From Alternaria dauci (lineage: Eukaryota; Ascomycota; Dothideomycetes; Pleosporales; Pleosporaceae): DNA of 64,000 nucleotides. The position numbers and the translations under genes were made by a program. Below the pieces are notes generated by a model. The model had not been told where the DNA came from. It saw only the letters and a program-made list of their open reading frames with translations, and made no database searches. Every line of letters starts with the position of its first letter. The stretch's first letter is position 1. Shown piece by piece: positions 1-10,135 of the stretch. The stretch is from the NCBI RefSeq assembly GCF_042100115.1, contig NC_091274.1:2542001-2606000 (forward strand), written 5' to 3'.

Positions 1-91
1 CTCGCTGTTAAGTTTGATGTAGCCCGCCCGATCTAACAAACAGTTGCATTACATCTTTACGTTCGCGCTGGCAAGCTCTTTGATAGTCTGA

Positions 92-1081
92 CTATCTGAC
101 CTCCTTAGGAGAACCCCTTGTAGCAAACGGAATCAGGAGGACAGCTCTGACAACAGAGAGACTGGATCTGTCGATAGCAGCCTGCAAAAAGTCGTTGTAG
201 ACTGGTTTAGGAAATTTCAAGCGTTGGTCCTTATGCCAGTTGGCTAAGATGTTGACAAGGATCTCGTCGTTGTTGACAATGGCGGTATGTATAGCATCCG
301 AAATGGCAAAGCCTCCTTTTGCGGACAGCCAGCTAGAGGCTTCGCTCGTTCCTCCGATAATAGCGGCTTCGATAGAATTTCTCTCTCTCTCGTCGTCCAA
401 TGCTGCTGAGAGGCTAGACAGAATCGCTTTGACTGCAGCCTCATGGCCGAGTTCTGTCGCAAGCTGTAACGGTGCACCGAGTATGGGATGCGACGCAAGG
501 CTGGGTAAGGCCTGCATTAATTCGGGTACAAGGTTATGTTGTCTGGCGTAAATGGCGGCTATCAATTTCTCCAAACTACCAAACGGAGGAGAAGACGCTG
601 TCGAATATCGCGATCCATATCGGTCCCCGCTTCTTAAGATTGAGAGGGTTTGGTACGAGGGACATGATCGATCGTGACTCTCACAGAGATCTTTGCGCAG
701 AATCTCTTTCTCGTTGTATGTCTTGCAGTTGAGCTCTTCGGCTAGGTAACTGACCATATCGCTTATCGTGTCAGGTAGATAACGGTGTGCATCCAGAGGT
801 ACTTTGCTTCGGTAGTAAAGACAGAGTCCAGAGTTGTGAACGAAGATGGGCATTGCGGTATCTGTCAACGTCTCAAGGTTTTGTTTGGCGAGAATGTCAT
901 GTGTTATAACAGATCGGAAGGTACCTTGAATTAATTAGCCTGCATTCGCAACTGAATGTTCGCTGGCATTGCACTTACGACATACCCCACGAACTCTCCA
1001 TGCCCTGTTGATGCCAGCGACAGAAACGAGTTGATGGACGACATTCTCAAACAACTCGGGCGGAAGATCTAGGAGCGACAT
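92..1081 (-). CDS. F-box / ankyrin-like protein
   Basis: Two exons: 1081-979 and 924-92, joined over a 54-nt GT-AG intron (GTAAGT donor, TTCAAG acceptor) in perfect frame, giving 311 aa. The start is the ATG beginning MSLLDLPPELFENVV, a typical N-terminal F-box (LP-PE-F) of a family expanded in Pleosporales. The second exon, from about residue 35, reads RSVITHDILAKQ, then a VHNSGLCLYYRSK block, followed by helical ankyrin-like segments (LQLATELGHEAAVKAIL; AIHTAIVNNDEILVNILA; FLQAAIDRSSLSVVRAVLL). By family knowledge such proteins may be SCF ubiquitin-ligase adaptors; no substrate can be inferred. The stop at 92 falls inside what looks like a third repeat unit, so the gene may be shortened or may continue past the window edge through another intron. 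Confidence 0.72.
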
Positions 1082-1388
1082 CTTCTCAAGCGGCGTGTCA
1101 CTTTTCGTATCCAAGCGTCGAGTATGAAGTAAAGTAGTCGGTGGCACAAGTCAGTCCTGGCATTGGAGAGCGTACCCTACTGTTTGGACTTCAAGGCTAA
1201 AGTCCACACCACTGTTTGGACTTTAGTTTGATAATTCCGGTTGCGATGAACGGTGAGAGTGACGTACTTGCATGCGCCAACAAGTTCAGATGAAGGCGGC
1301 AAAGCTCATCCCTCAGATTCACGCAGACTTGGAGTACATGTGGAACTGACTATTCACAAAAGTATCAGACTCTTTATCCGTGATGGAT
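1082..1388. other. Intergenic, with a short hairpin
   Basis: No supported gene. It is the upstream region of the F-box/ankyrin gene. It holds the TGGACTT/AAGTCCA inverted repeat and a third copy at 1185-1225, described separately. Confidence 0.5.
1185..1225. repeat. TGGACTT inverted/direct repeat
   Basis: TGGACTT at 1185-1191 is followed after 8 nt by its exact reverse complement AAGTCCA at 1200-1206, then by a further direct copy TGGACTTTA at 1217-1225. The first pair can form a 7-bp hairpin. It lies 104 nt upstream of the F-box/ankyrin start. It could be a binding-site cluster or chance. Confidence 0.45.
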
Positions 1389-1875
1389 TCAAGAACATGG
1401 TGTAGTGCTGTAGCTGATGTGTTGCGAACGATAGGCTGGGCTGATGGCATAGTAGGTGTAGAGATCAGCTCGCAACTCCCAAGGCAGATTGAGAGGGCCG
1501 ATCATGTTGACTTCTTGGGGTGTGGCGGGTTGGGGGTAGACAAGGATGCTCTGATGTAGTTGAGCGAGTGTGTGGTGAGCCATTGAATGAGGGCAGGAGC
1601 GATGCCCACCTACCTCACCAAGAGACAGTAGCGAGAGCTGCTCACTGGACCATGGACGCGCTACGCCCAGTTGGGCCAACATTTGAAGCACTGCTTCCTT
1701 TGACTGCAAGTTTATTGCGAGGAGCAATTGAACGCAAAACGGCCACCAGAAGTCTCACCTGGCAGTTCAACTCTGATGCGCCTTCAAACATATATCTGTC
1801 GTGTAAAGTCTCTAGTGTATCGCACATGTCCCAAACGCCGTATGCAATGCAGCCTGTATCATGACATAGACCCAT
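1389..1875 (-). CDS. Doubtful two-exon hypothetical protein
   Basis: Possible gene of 143 aa: exon 1 1875-1759 (39 codons, starting MGLCHDTGCIAYGVWDMC), a GTGAGA...TTGCAG intron 1758-1704, exon 2 1703-1389 (SKEAVLQMLAQLGVARPW onwards). The intron is phase 0 and both splice sites are plausible. No family is recognised. It ends 66 nt from the end of the bS6m gene and could instead be a decayed fragment or non-coding. Only frame continuity supports it. Confidence 0.3.
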
Positions 1876-1946
1876 GTAGACCCGTGTACACCATACGATA
1901 CATTTTCGTCATTGTAGTCCACCCATTCCTTCTATTCACGAGTCCA

Positions 1947-2386
1947 TCACCTGAACTTGGCGACGCCTGGCACATCCTTGATCTCCTCAAACTTGGTACC
2001 CATCTTCACGACGCTGTATCGTATCAACCTGGGGTCCAAGCTCATGGTTCGCCGCAACGCGTGCTGTGCGCGGGCACTCGCATCGAAGCGCATGATGAAG
2101 TGGTGGCCGTAGTGGTGTGTGGACTGCAGTTTCTTGGCTGGCTTGGGGAGGAGGAAGGTGCCCCAGTTGGAGACGCCGCGGACGACGCCCTGCTGGTCGA
2201 GGACAATCTTGCCGGCGGTTTTGGCGATTCTACAGGATATCGCGTCAGCAGCGTGGTGGAGTGGTGGGCGGGCGAAATTACTCTTTCACTTCGGAGATGC
2301 GGCCAGGCCGTACCTGCCCCCGTCAGCAATGCCTCATCCCGATAATGCGACGCTCAGCATACCACTCCTATCATCTCGTACAGCAT
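1947..2386 (-). CDS. MRP17: Mitochondrial small-subunit ribosomal protein bS6m
   Basis: Three exons: 2386-2363 (8 codons, MLYEMIGV), 2313-2282 (VRPGRISEVKE), 2229-1947; all introns are GT-AG. The spliced protein is 112 aa, MLYEMIGVVRPGRISEVKE-IAKTAGKIVLDQQGVVRG..., ending VPGVAKFR. It has the bS6 pattern: the first beta strand MLYEMIGVVRP, the GVVRGVSNWG loop, and the HHFIMRFDASARAQHALRRT helix. It should be a component of the mitochondrial 37S small subunit, imported into the matrix. Length matches fungal Mrp17. It is transcribed divergently from the H-protein gene, only 182 bp between start codons. No exon can be read as one open frame, so single-frame gene callers will miss it. Confidence 0.9.
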
Positions 2387-2568
2387 CTTGCCTCGATTGC
2401 GCGGTGTTGTTACTGACGTCGTGCCTTCCGTCGCGAAAAGTGTTCGAAAGCGGCCAACCTTTCCGCAACCGCGGAGGAGCTCCACACCGGTTTCCTTGGC
2501 GCGTGCTATCACCTCTCCCACTCCCACACACTTGAAGCTTTTACACTCTCACACACAATCACTGCAAA
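2387..2568. promoter_or_regulatory. Shared divergent promoter bS6m / H protein
   Basis: 182 bp separate the start codons of two genes for mitochondrial matrix proteins. It contains a CRE/ATF-like TGACGTC at 2414-2420 and pyrimidine/CA-rich leader sequence just before the H-protein ATG. Promoter function is inferred from position. Confidence 0.5.
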
Positions 2569-3227
2569 ATGGCTGCCCGGACTTTGATCGCACGCGCTGC
2601 GCGCCAATTCACTTCTGCCGCGGCGACGAGACCATCGCCTTTTGTGTGCCAGAGGTGGCAGCAGGCGACTCAGAAGCAACGGCTATTCTCGGTATCTGCC
2701 GCTCGTACGCACACCTGAAGCCATGGAGGGCAATTGGATCATAAATACGATCGCTGACTGGGCGCAGTGAAGGAGAAGAAGTACACCGAGGACCATGAGT
2801 GGATTGAGATGTCTGCCGACGGCAAGACGTGTACGTTCAGCCTCCCCCACTCACTCCCCCACATCCCCAGGCGCTCTTGCTATCCAAATGCACAATGACT
2901 GACATGTCGCGCACAGGCACCCTAGGTATCTCCGAATACGCTGCCAAGGCCCTCGGCGACGTAGTCTACATCGAGCTTCCCCAGGTCGACATGGACGTTA
3001 GCGAGGGCGATGCCATTGGCGCCGTCGAGTCAGTCAAGTCTGCTTCAGACATCCTCACACCCATCTCCGGAGTCGTCGCCGAGGTCAACTCGACGCTAGA
3101 GCAAACACCGGCCAACGTCAACAAGGACCCAGAGGGCGACGCGTGGATTGCAAAGATCACCGTCTCCGGTGAGCCTACTGGCAAGACCATGACAAAGGAG
3201 GAGTACGCTGCTTTTACCGAGGAGTAA
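2569..3227 (+). CDS. GCV3: Glycine cleavage system H protein, mitochondrial
   Basis: Three exons 2569-2704, 2768-2830 and 2917-3227, giving 169 aa. The N-terminus MAARTLIARAARQFTSAAA is a classic arginine-rich, acid-free mitochondrial presequence. The mature domain starts at KKYTEDHEW and continues TLGISEYAAKALGDVVYIEL. The lipoyl-attachment lysine is in ESVKSASDILTPISG, and the C-terminus WIAKITVSGEP is typical. H protein carries the aminomethyl group on its lipoyl arm between the P, T and L proteins of the glycine cleavage complex, making 5,10-methylene-THF. Intron phases (C|TG and T|GC) preserve the frame exactly. The start is the first ATG, giving a full-length presequence. It pairs head-to-head with mitochondrial bS6m. 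Confidence 0.95.
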
Positions 3228-3736
3228 ATGCTCGAGGAAGAGTTGGGAGAAAGCATCAATGCAGGAGATAGAGATACCTAGGCGCATACTTCAACATGGA
3301 ATGCGAAACAACACAGTTAACAATTTATTTTGCGGAATGTCGGCACGTCGTTTGACACGCCTATGAATCAGAGGACCACAAGACGATTATAAACTGCATT
3401 TGTGTCGCCTGACCTCAGCATGTCGTCGCATCCTGACGTCCTTTTGATATGGAAGCACCCCCTCCTTCTCCAAGCTAACAACCACCATCAAAGATTTCTG
3501 GGCAAACAGGTTAGGTCGCTCGTGTATGTGTAATTCCACTGTTGTATAGCGGTAATGGTGGAATCATACCTTGCATTCCGGGATTCATAGATTCGCCGCA
3601 CACTGCACCCTTGACCCTTTGAACAGATTACAGAAACGAGTCCGACATCTCAATTCCCTCCCACTTCAAATCAGTTACATACACCTACTCTTATTTTCAA
3701 ACACTGTCCTGAGCCACCTCATTCCAATAAAACACA
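3228..3736. other. Intergenic (3' of GCV3)
   Basis: No gene, repeat or RNA recognised. It should hold the 3' UTR of the H-protein gene and the promoter of the next plus-strand gene. Confidence 0.5.
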
Positions 3737-4380
3737 ATGTTCTGGACTACAACTCCGATCCAAAGGCCTGAACCGCCTCCATACCATCCTACGTTTCGTG
3801 TCCTCGGCTCCAGACCAGCAGATTCCACCAACGCAACCATCGGAATCAGCGAGGCACAAGCCCAAATCTTACATTTCTGGGATCCCGACAAGGTGGCTTC
3901 GGCAATGTCGACTGAAACGGCCTACGAGGAATCATGCCACAAGTACACCAAGACGTCGCATCCCGTATGCGGTCCCTACATCGCGCTATCAACTGTCTCT
4001 GCTCAGATCGAGTACGCGTTTTCAAAGTATAGAGATGACGGTTATTGGCTAGAGAACAGTAGAAGTCAGTCAGCCCCTCCATCGATCTCAAAATATCTCG
4101 ACATGCTAACTCTTAGTCAGACAGCTTAGCCTTCCTCGTCGTCAACAACTGTTTTCCCGATATCTCGTTTCAAGACCTCGCGAGCCTTGAGCTGGTGATT
4201 ACTATGCGAGGTTGGGGCAAGTATGCTTTGCTCTTGGTGTTTGAAAACAGGGTTCTTGTAAAAGGAAATCGCGTCACCAGAGAGAGACTGTGTGAGGGGT
4301 TGTTCCAGGCTATCGCGACGAAAGTGCAGCGTATCGCTAGACGAAGGGGCGTATATGAGTGGAGGTGGATTGACGCATAA
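3737..4380 (+). CDS. Hypothetical protein, two exons
   Basis: Exons 3737-4064 and 4121-4380, joined over a 56-nt intron with a GTCAGT donor, a GCTAAC branch point and a TCAG acceptor, giving 195 aa. It starts MFWTTTPIQRPEPPPYHP and ends RRRGVYEWRWIDA. No signal peptide or membrane segment is seen. The second half (AFLVVNNCFPDISF...LELVITMRGWGKYALLLVFEN) looks like a folded alpha/beta domain and the C-terminus is Arg-rich. I do not recognise the family. The splice restores a long open frame that neither reading frame has alone. It is convergent with the LPMO gene, 139 nt away. Confidence 0.6.
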
Positions 4381-4519
4381 GAAGAACAGAAACGTTCGGC
4401 GATGGATAAGACGTGTGTTCTCGTTCAAGTATGTACGATGGGCTCCTATTATGCCCCATGAAACAATCGACCATGTCTTCTATTTGCCTCCATCCTCGCT
4501 AACATGCCTCACCAGTATC

Positions 4520-5359
4520 CTATCCAGTCCACACCTGAGGTCCTGGGCAGGTATATGTAGTAACAGCACTGCTATACGTGTCAACCGTGATACCCGGATC
4601 ACTCTGCGGCGCGTATCCAGGAATATTCGCCAGGTAATCACCACTCGGCGACGCACTGCCACTCCCGGTCACCTCAATCTGCGCGCACTCGGCATAAAAC
4701 TGCGGCGTCTTGGCCTGATGAAGAGCAAGCAGTTCGTGTCGAACGAGATAGTTACCAGGCGCGAGTGACTTGGGAACGACCGATTCCCAGTACAGGTTCT
4801 TGAGGACCTTGGCGGTGCCCCAGTTACGTCCTGAGAGGGGAGGTGCCGTCATGCCCTCTTGATCGATCTAGCCATTGCGGTTAGCATTAGCACAAACACA
4901 AATGTGTCTGAGATCATGGGAATGCATACCTTGAACCACTTCTTGCCACTGCCATCGCAGCTCTTGAAGTCGCCGGCGCACTTGTACATCCATACCATGA
5001 CTGGACCTTGCTCGTGCGTCCATTGCTTCCAGTTGGCACGGATCTTTCCGCCGGCCGCTACTTTGGCAGAGAGATCGGCGGATGTGCCGCCATTGCACAT
5101 GACTTTCTTGTCGTTGACGTTCATTGTGGGGTTGTAGTCGGGCCATTGCCGTTGGATGGTCTTGGGCGAGGAGGCAGGCGAGAAACCTTCGTAGCTAGAC
5201 GATGGGTTAGTGCTGAGAATCGAAAGCTTCGGAGAGTTTGACAGAGGCAGCTTACCCTGGGTACGTGACTCCGTCGATGACATAGCTGGTGACAGCGCCG
5301 TGGGCGGCAGCCTGTGCAGCGAGAAGCGCAGTGGGCAGGAAAACGTTTGAAAACAACAT
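4520..5359 (-). CDS. AA9 lytic polysaccharide monooxygenase, secreted
   Basis: Three exons 5359-5256, 5194-4930 and 4867-4520, giving 238 aa. The start MLFSNVFLPTALLAAQAAA is a signal peptide cut just before HGAVTSYVIDG, so the mature protein begins with the copper-binding His1 (histidine brace). The second copper His is expected in the NYLVRHELLALHQ block and the axial Tyr in PQFYAECAQIEV; both are present. Cysteines in VMCNGG, MYKCAGD, KSCDG, AECAQ and YTCPGP fit the fold. AA9 enzymes cleave cellulose or xyloglucan oxidatively, using copper and a reductant/H2O2, outside the cell. It has no CBM1 or linker and ends just after the catalytic domain (GPQVWTG). A role in plant cell-wall degradation is inferred. 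Confidence 0.95.
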
Positions 5360-6374
5360 GTTGATTTGATCAAATGTTTGTCTTGAAGTTCGATACGGGT
5401 TACATGTCTACTCTGCTTGCGTTCTTATATAGTCATCAAGTGACCGCATCGTCCAACCTTTACGCCCAATGCTAATGTTCAATATCCCTCATGATCACAT
5501 TGCCACTGCCCACCATTCATCTCTTTCTGACCAGCCTCGTCACGCCCACTTCACATAAAGGCGATAGTACTACCTCAATATCCATGCAATATACGAGGAT
5601 GCTGTGGCCGGACCGGTTAAAGACTATTGGCTGCCCGACACTATACATGCTTCGCTAGCAAGCGAGCCTCCATGTCGGCTCATGGATCGCGATCCATTTC
5701 GGGAGATGATGGGAAGGCGAACGGTACCCCGGATGTTTAATCTACGTGCCCGTAGTGGAGATACACAGCGTGATAATGTAGACTCAAACGGCCCATGCGT
5801 TGTCGTGTAAGCAGCCATGTTCTGGAATATGGCAGAGTAAGCCATGTGGAAGGCGGAAGAGGCGTCAGTAAGGATGAGAATACGTCAATCAGCTGTGCTA
5901 CTAATTCTGGTATATGTTCGACGTGAATGTAGCAATCAAAGACCTAGCGATCAGCCATTTCCTCTTCTTACCTATGAGACGCGTGGTTGTCTGGATTGTA
6001 GTTCACAATCAGTCTCTCGCATGTATAGAAGCGTCTCATTGTAGCTTAGACCTGCCCCTTCATTTGCAGAGCAAGGAATAAGAACATTTGATGACGTCGA
6101 TGACGAAAGTAATGAAGTTCGGAAGAATGACCTTGGGGGGTTGGTAAAAGCACCAGGCGCTAATTGACACGCTAACTAAGGCGACCTTGCCGCCCAGCAT
6201 TCCTGGCACCAACTTAGTTTCATCAACTTATTTTGCAAAACAAAATGCAAACAGCACATGTGAAGTAAAGGTTGCATTGCGAAATGATTGTGACCCAAAG
6301 GCATGGTCTGGTATCTCACACCCTTGCTAAATCCATAACAAATCCCCACCGTCTAGATCGTAACAATAACATGT
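5360..6374. other. Intergenic, LPMO promoter side
   Basis: No supported gene. It contains a perfect 16-bp palindrome at 5682-5697. Several short unrelated open frames overlap on both strands without family resemblance. Confidence 0.5.
5682..5697. repeat. Perfect 16-bp palindrome
   Basis: ATGGATCGCGATCCAT reads identically on both strands with no central gap. It lies about 320 bp upstream of the LPMO start and 690 bp downstream of the NCS1 stop. It could be a dimeric transcription-factor site; chance cannot be excluded. Confidence 0.6.
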
Positions 6375-8160
6375 CTAAAAGTTCTTTGATGCCTCGATTC
6401 CTTTTCCGTCGGCACCGTGCATGACTTCTTCGTCGTACCGGTCATCACCATCAGTGTAGGCAACACTGATATCTGTGATTTCATCACCGACCTCCATCCA
6501 AGTGTCGCTGCACGCGGGAATAGGACTGAGTTTGCACAGCCCCCAGTACGTGATGCTCGCGACAAGGAATCCGGCAAAGAAATTCAAGTCGTAGATGCGC
6601 TTCGCACCGACAGGCACCTCGCGGCCAATGGCACCTGCGAAGCCGACGACGTTGATGAGGATACCGGCGATGTAGGCTGCGTAACCGCGCCAGTGGAATC
6701 CAAGGGTGTAGTAGTATGGGCCAGTCTTCTTTCCAGAGTAGAGATCCTTGATCTGTAGGTAGCCCTTTCGGACAATGTAGTAGTCGCAGATCATGACACC
6801 TGCGATGGAGGAGAGGAAGACGGAGTAGGCGGAGAGGTAGGTCGTGAAGTTGTTGGTATCGGAGAGCAAGTTCCAGGGGCACATGACCAGACCGACGAGC
6901 GCGCAAATGTAACCACCTCGTCTGATGCTGATCCATCGGGGTGCAAGCGCTGTCATGTCAGTTCCCGCACTGATGGAGTTGGCTGCGATATTTGTGCCGA
7001 GTTGAGCGAGGGTGAAGGCTGCGGCAATGCAGAACACTCCAAAACGCTGCGCTGACCCACCCTCGTTCAGGAACGACTCTAGCAGCTCTAGAGGGTTCCA
7101 GATAGCGACGCCAAAGATAACAGTCGACGAAGATGAGACTATGATGCCAATGAAGGAGGTGACTGCAAATCCAATAGGGATAGTGAGCAGTTGCGGGAGA
7201 AACGCGTCCGAAGGCTTCTTTGCGAAACGGGAAAAGTCAGGGTCGTTCACGATCAAGGTAGCGAAGTTGGCAATGGCGCTCATGATTCCGCGAACCATCA
7301 ACCAGCCAAGCTCAGATCCTTTAGCCGTGCCTGGTTGGTGAACAATTGGGCCCAGTCCCTTTGCACGAACGACGGCCCAGATGAAAAAGGCAATTCCAGC
7401 GGTCGGAACAACGTAGGCTTTTACGGTGAACAAGTGGCGGATCTTGTGTACTGGTGGGTAGATGAACGGCAGCGATCCAGCCCAGAACAAGAAGAAAGAT
7501 ACAAAGGCGACGGTGCTGGTTCCGGAGTTGGGGATGCCGTTGGAGATGCCACCTGTACCAGGGCCCTCGGAGTCTCGCCAGTTGTTCCAGATGGCGCGGA
7601 TCATTAGGCGCACACAGGTACCGCCAATCCATGCTTGTACACCGTACCAGATACTAGCCATGGCTGCGCGGTTGAAGACGGGCCATAATGCTCCCCAGAT
7701 ACCAAAGGATGAGCGGTTGACGACAGGGAAAGAGATGTGGTAGGTAGCACCAATACGACCAGTCATGCAGACGAAGCAGGCGGCGATGGAGTAGCCAAGC
7801 TGTTGTTGAATCAGCATATGTCGGTAGACTCAGACATCAAATCTCATACCCAAACACATATCCAAGATTGCCACCACGACAGACCGTCGACGATGTTTGC
7901 GGAAGAAATCATCCATGTGTTGATGTTGAAAGAGTCAGCTGTACACAGGATTAGCCCACTTTCATGGTTGGTTTGAAAGTCTTTGACGTACCGACCCAGA
8001 AGCCTACGAAATTCCAAGCACCCCATTGACGACGCTCCGGTTCGACTGGCTTCAGATCGTGGTTGAAGAGCATAAGCTGTGCGGTGGTGAGGTTAGGCTC
8101 GCTCTCGACGGCGAGCTTGTCCGCCCAGTAAGCGACCTTTGAGTTCTTGACTCGCTCCAT
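6375..8160 (-). CDS. NCS1 nucleobase/allantoin-type permease
   Basis: Three exons 8160-7992, 7938-7850 and 7799-6375, giving 560 aa. The N-terminus [19 protein letters not shown] leads to [20 protein letters not shown], the first NCS1 helix. Next come [47 protein letters not shown] and [12 protein letters not shown], all signatures of the Fur-type (uracil/uridine/allantoin/thiamine-related) NCS1 group. About 12 hydrophobic helices are visible. The protein should import a nucleobase or related compound with protons at the plasma membrane; the exact substrate cannot be read from the sequence. The acidic C-tail ([12 protein letters not shown]) may be regulatory. The frame is open for about 75 codons upstream of this start but has no ATG, so 8160 is the first in-frame Met and matches family N-termini. 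Confidence 0.93.
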
Positions 8161-9432
8161 GATGAGGCTGTAGAAGAAAATTTCTTCGTCGCTTGAATGA
8201 TGGACAGTCGAGGTTGCAACAGGCCTTATGAAGCTTTCGCTCCGGCTGCTCGAAGCCGTTGCTTGGTAGGATTGCAGATCCCCGCTCGTATGACGTGGGG
8301 GGCTATCGGAAGCGAGTGAAGGTCTCGGTACGCCTGGTCTTGGTGAAGGTTGTGGTTGGATGAGTGGTTGGCGTTCGGGATCCACGTTGGGTGGCTTTTG
8401 AAAGTGGTCGCAAGGTATATATGAGATGTTGAGATGGATGCACTACTGCGTGACGAGATATTGACGTTTGACCGCTGAAGAAGCTCCTCTATATGGGGCA
8501 TGCTCCATCTTAAATATCGGGAACGACTTCGCGCAGGCACAAGATCTGCCCTAGATCCACTCCACGCTTAGATACTACGCTGCCTCCGCATCGGAAGAGA
8601 ATTTGGTTGTGGTCGTTGGCTGGTAGGCCCATTTCGGTAGCCTTATCTTCAGGTTGCGATAGCCCGCGCGGTATGCTCCACCAGGATGTTCGCTTGCATT
8701 ATGCCGCTAGAAGTCCCGACGAACAGCTCGTGTGATAATCATCAACACCATGCCCAGTCTCGAGGATGCAGGCACTGCAGAGTTTGCGTTCTGGGCGCGT
8801 GAAAAACGCACGATGGATGGGCGATTCTCCGCGGGTGACGCAGCGCCATGGCAACAACAGTATCGCGTGCCACCAGGGGGGGTGTACTGAAGTCTTGGGG
8901 ACTCTGCACGTCTGCGCTGCTATCTCCGCGATAGGAGCCACAGGAGCAGAGATTTCCCTACTTTTTGACTCGATAGAAACATGTCACCATAGTCCTGGAC
9001 CCGGAGAAGGTCTCTATCTTGCAGCAGCCGGCGCTACAATGGTTCGAGGCTGCATCTGTCCGTTCGCTTGAGGGTTTCTTGCTGGGGAGATAAAGGCAAT
9101 GTGGGGTTTAACGGGGCGCCCGCCGCAGCCACTCAGTGGCCGCCATGTCCGATTTACTCGATGTCATCGAGTAAACTGTCGGGCTACTTATAACATACCT
9201 CACCTGGACATTTTCCAGCCTCACGGCTCAGCTGTGAGATCTGCCTGGTCATGCGCATGTGCACGCGCTTGTACACACCTTTTGCATACTGAGAGGCCAT
9301 GGCGCAGGCCGACTTCGCCAGCCTCAATTTCCCCCGGGACTCGTATACCGTTTCAAGCTGTTAGACGGCCAGCATACCACAGGCTTCTTCGGCGACGCCG
9401 CGAGTTCATGGTGACATATGCGCACACTCGAA
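8161..9432. other. Intergenic, NCS1 upstream region
   Basis: No convincing gene. Just upstream of the NCS1 start is a 91-codon open frame (ATG at 8501, minus) that runs into the leader and could be a uORF if transcribed. A perfect 11-bp-arm palindrome sits at 9153-9175 and a CCACT-C-AGTGG palindrome at 9129-9139. Confidence 0.5.
9153..9175. repeat. Perfect inverted repeat, 11-bp arms
   Basis: The left arm TTTACTCGATG (9153-9163) and right arm CATCGAGTAAA (9165-9175) are exact reverse complements around a single T. A smaller palindrome CCACT-C-AGTGG lies 13 nt upstream. This is non-coding DNA, far from any confident gene. It could be a protein-binding site, a cruciform, or a trace of a mobile-element end; no flanking target duplication was seen. 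Confidence 0.6.
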
Positions 9433-9768
9433 TCAGCATGCGATCGACAGTGTTGTCTTCGAGAGAGCTACGATGTTATTGTGCAGGAGTCGGGTCAGAT
9501 GTTGGCGATTAGGCGTTAAGAACGCGAATACGGGTACACAAAGCATGTTCGACGACTCACAGTCTTCAGGGTTTTCCAAGCCTGCGGAACGGATCTCAAC
9601 ACTCCCCATGCCTTCCGCATCCAAGACAATCGGAAGCAATATCGAACGACGCCTATCTGCCGACAAACAAGCCTCAGCATCGATTATCACTCCGACGCCG
9701 TCAAACAAAATGTGCCGGCTAAGGGCCGCTCCTCTATCGGGCCTTCCATGAAATGCCCCAAATATCAT
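9433..9768 (-). CDS. Doubtful small hypothetical ORF
   Basis: An ATG-initiated 111-aa frame (MIFGAFHGRPDRGAALSRHI...). Composition is protein-like (DGVGVIIDAEACL, ILLPIVLDAEGMG) but no family is recognised, no introns are evident and it stands alone in gene-poor DNA. The opposite strand is also open for 92 codons, so this may be chance. Confidence 0.22.
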   Translation of the reverse strand: MIFGAFHGRPDRGAALSRHILFDGVGVIIDAEACLSADRRRSILLPIVLDAEGMGSVEIRSAGLENPEDCESSNMLCVPVFAFLTPNRQHLTRLLHNNIVALSKTTLSIAC

Positions 9769-10135
9769 CAGCCTGGGTGCGCGAGGCTGTTTCGAACGCG
9801 GCGTGTTTCAACGTCCGCTTGGAGTAATTTCCCATATACAACGACAGTACCAATGGAGACGAAATCTCTTCCAAACATCAGACATTTGTTTCTCTTTGAT
9901 GAATAGGTGGCGAGATCGTGGCGCTTATTATCAAAGACGTATTGATTCGTGACTACGGTTCATTATAGACATGTCTGATACCCAAGATCCAACGTCGGTA
10001 GGCATGAGACGTTGTCATGCTCGTTCATCATAGCGAATTATCCAAAACGCCACCAGGTAAAACCAGACCAAACCGCCCATTGCTAAATCAGATCATAAGA
10101 CATCAACGTCGAATCTTCACCACTGCCCTGTCATT
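9769..10135. other. Intergenic
   Basis: Nothing recognised; 3' side of the glycine-zipper gene. Confidence 0.5.

Noticed and set aside
8030..8050. GGTTCGACTGG, resembling a tRNA T-arm
   Set aside because: It lies in the NCS1 exon 1, with no D-arm or anticodon stem around it.
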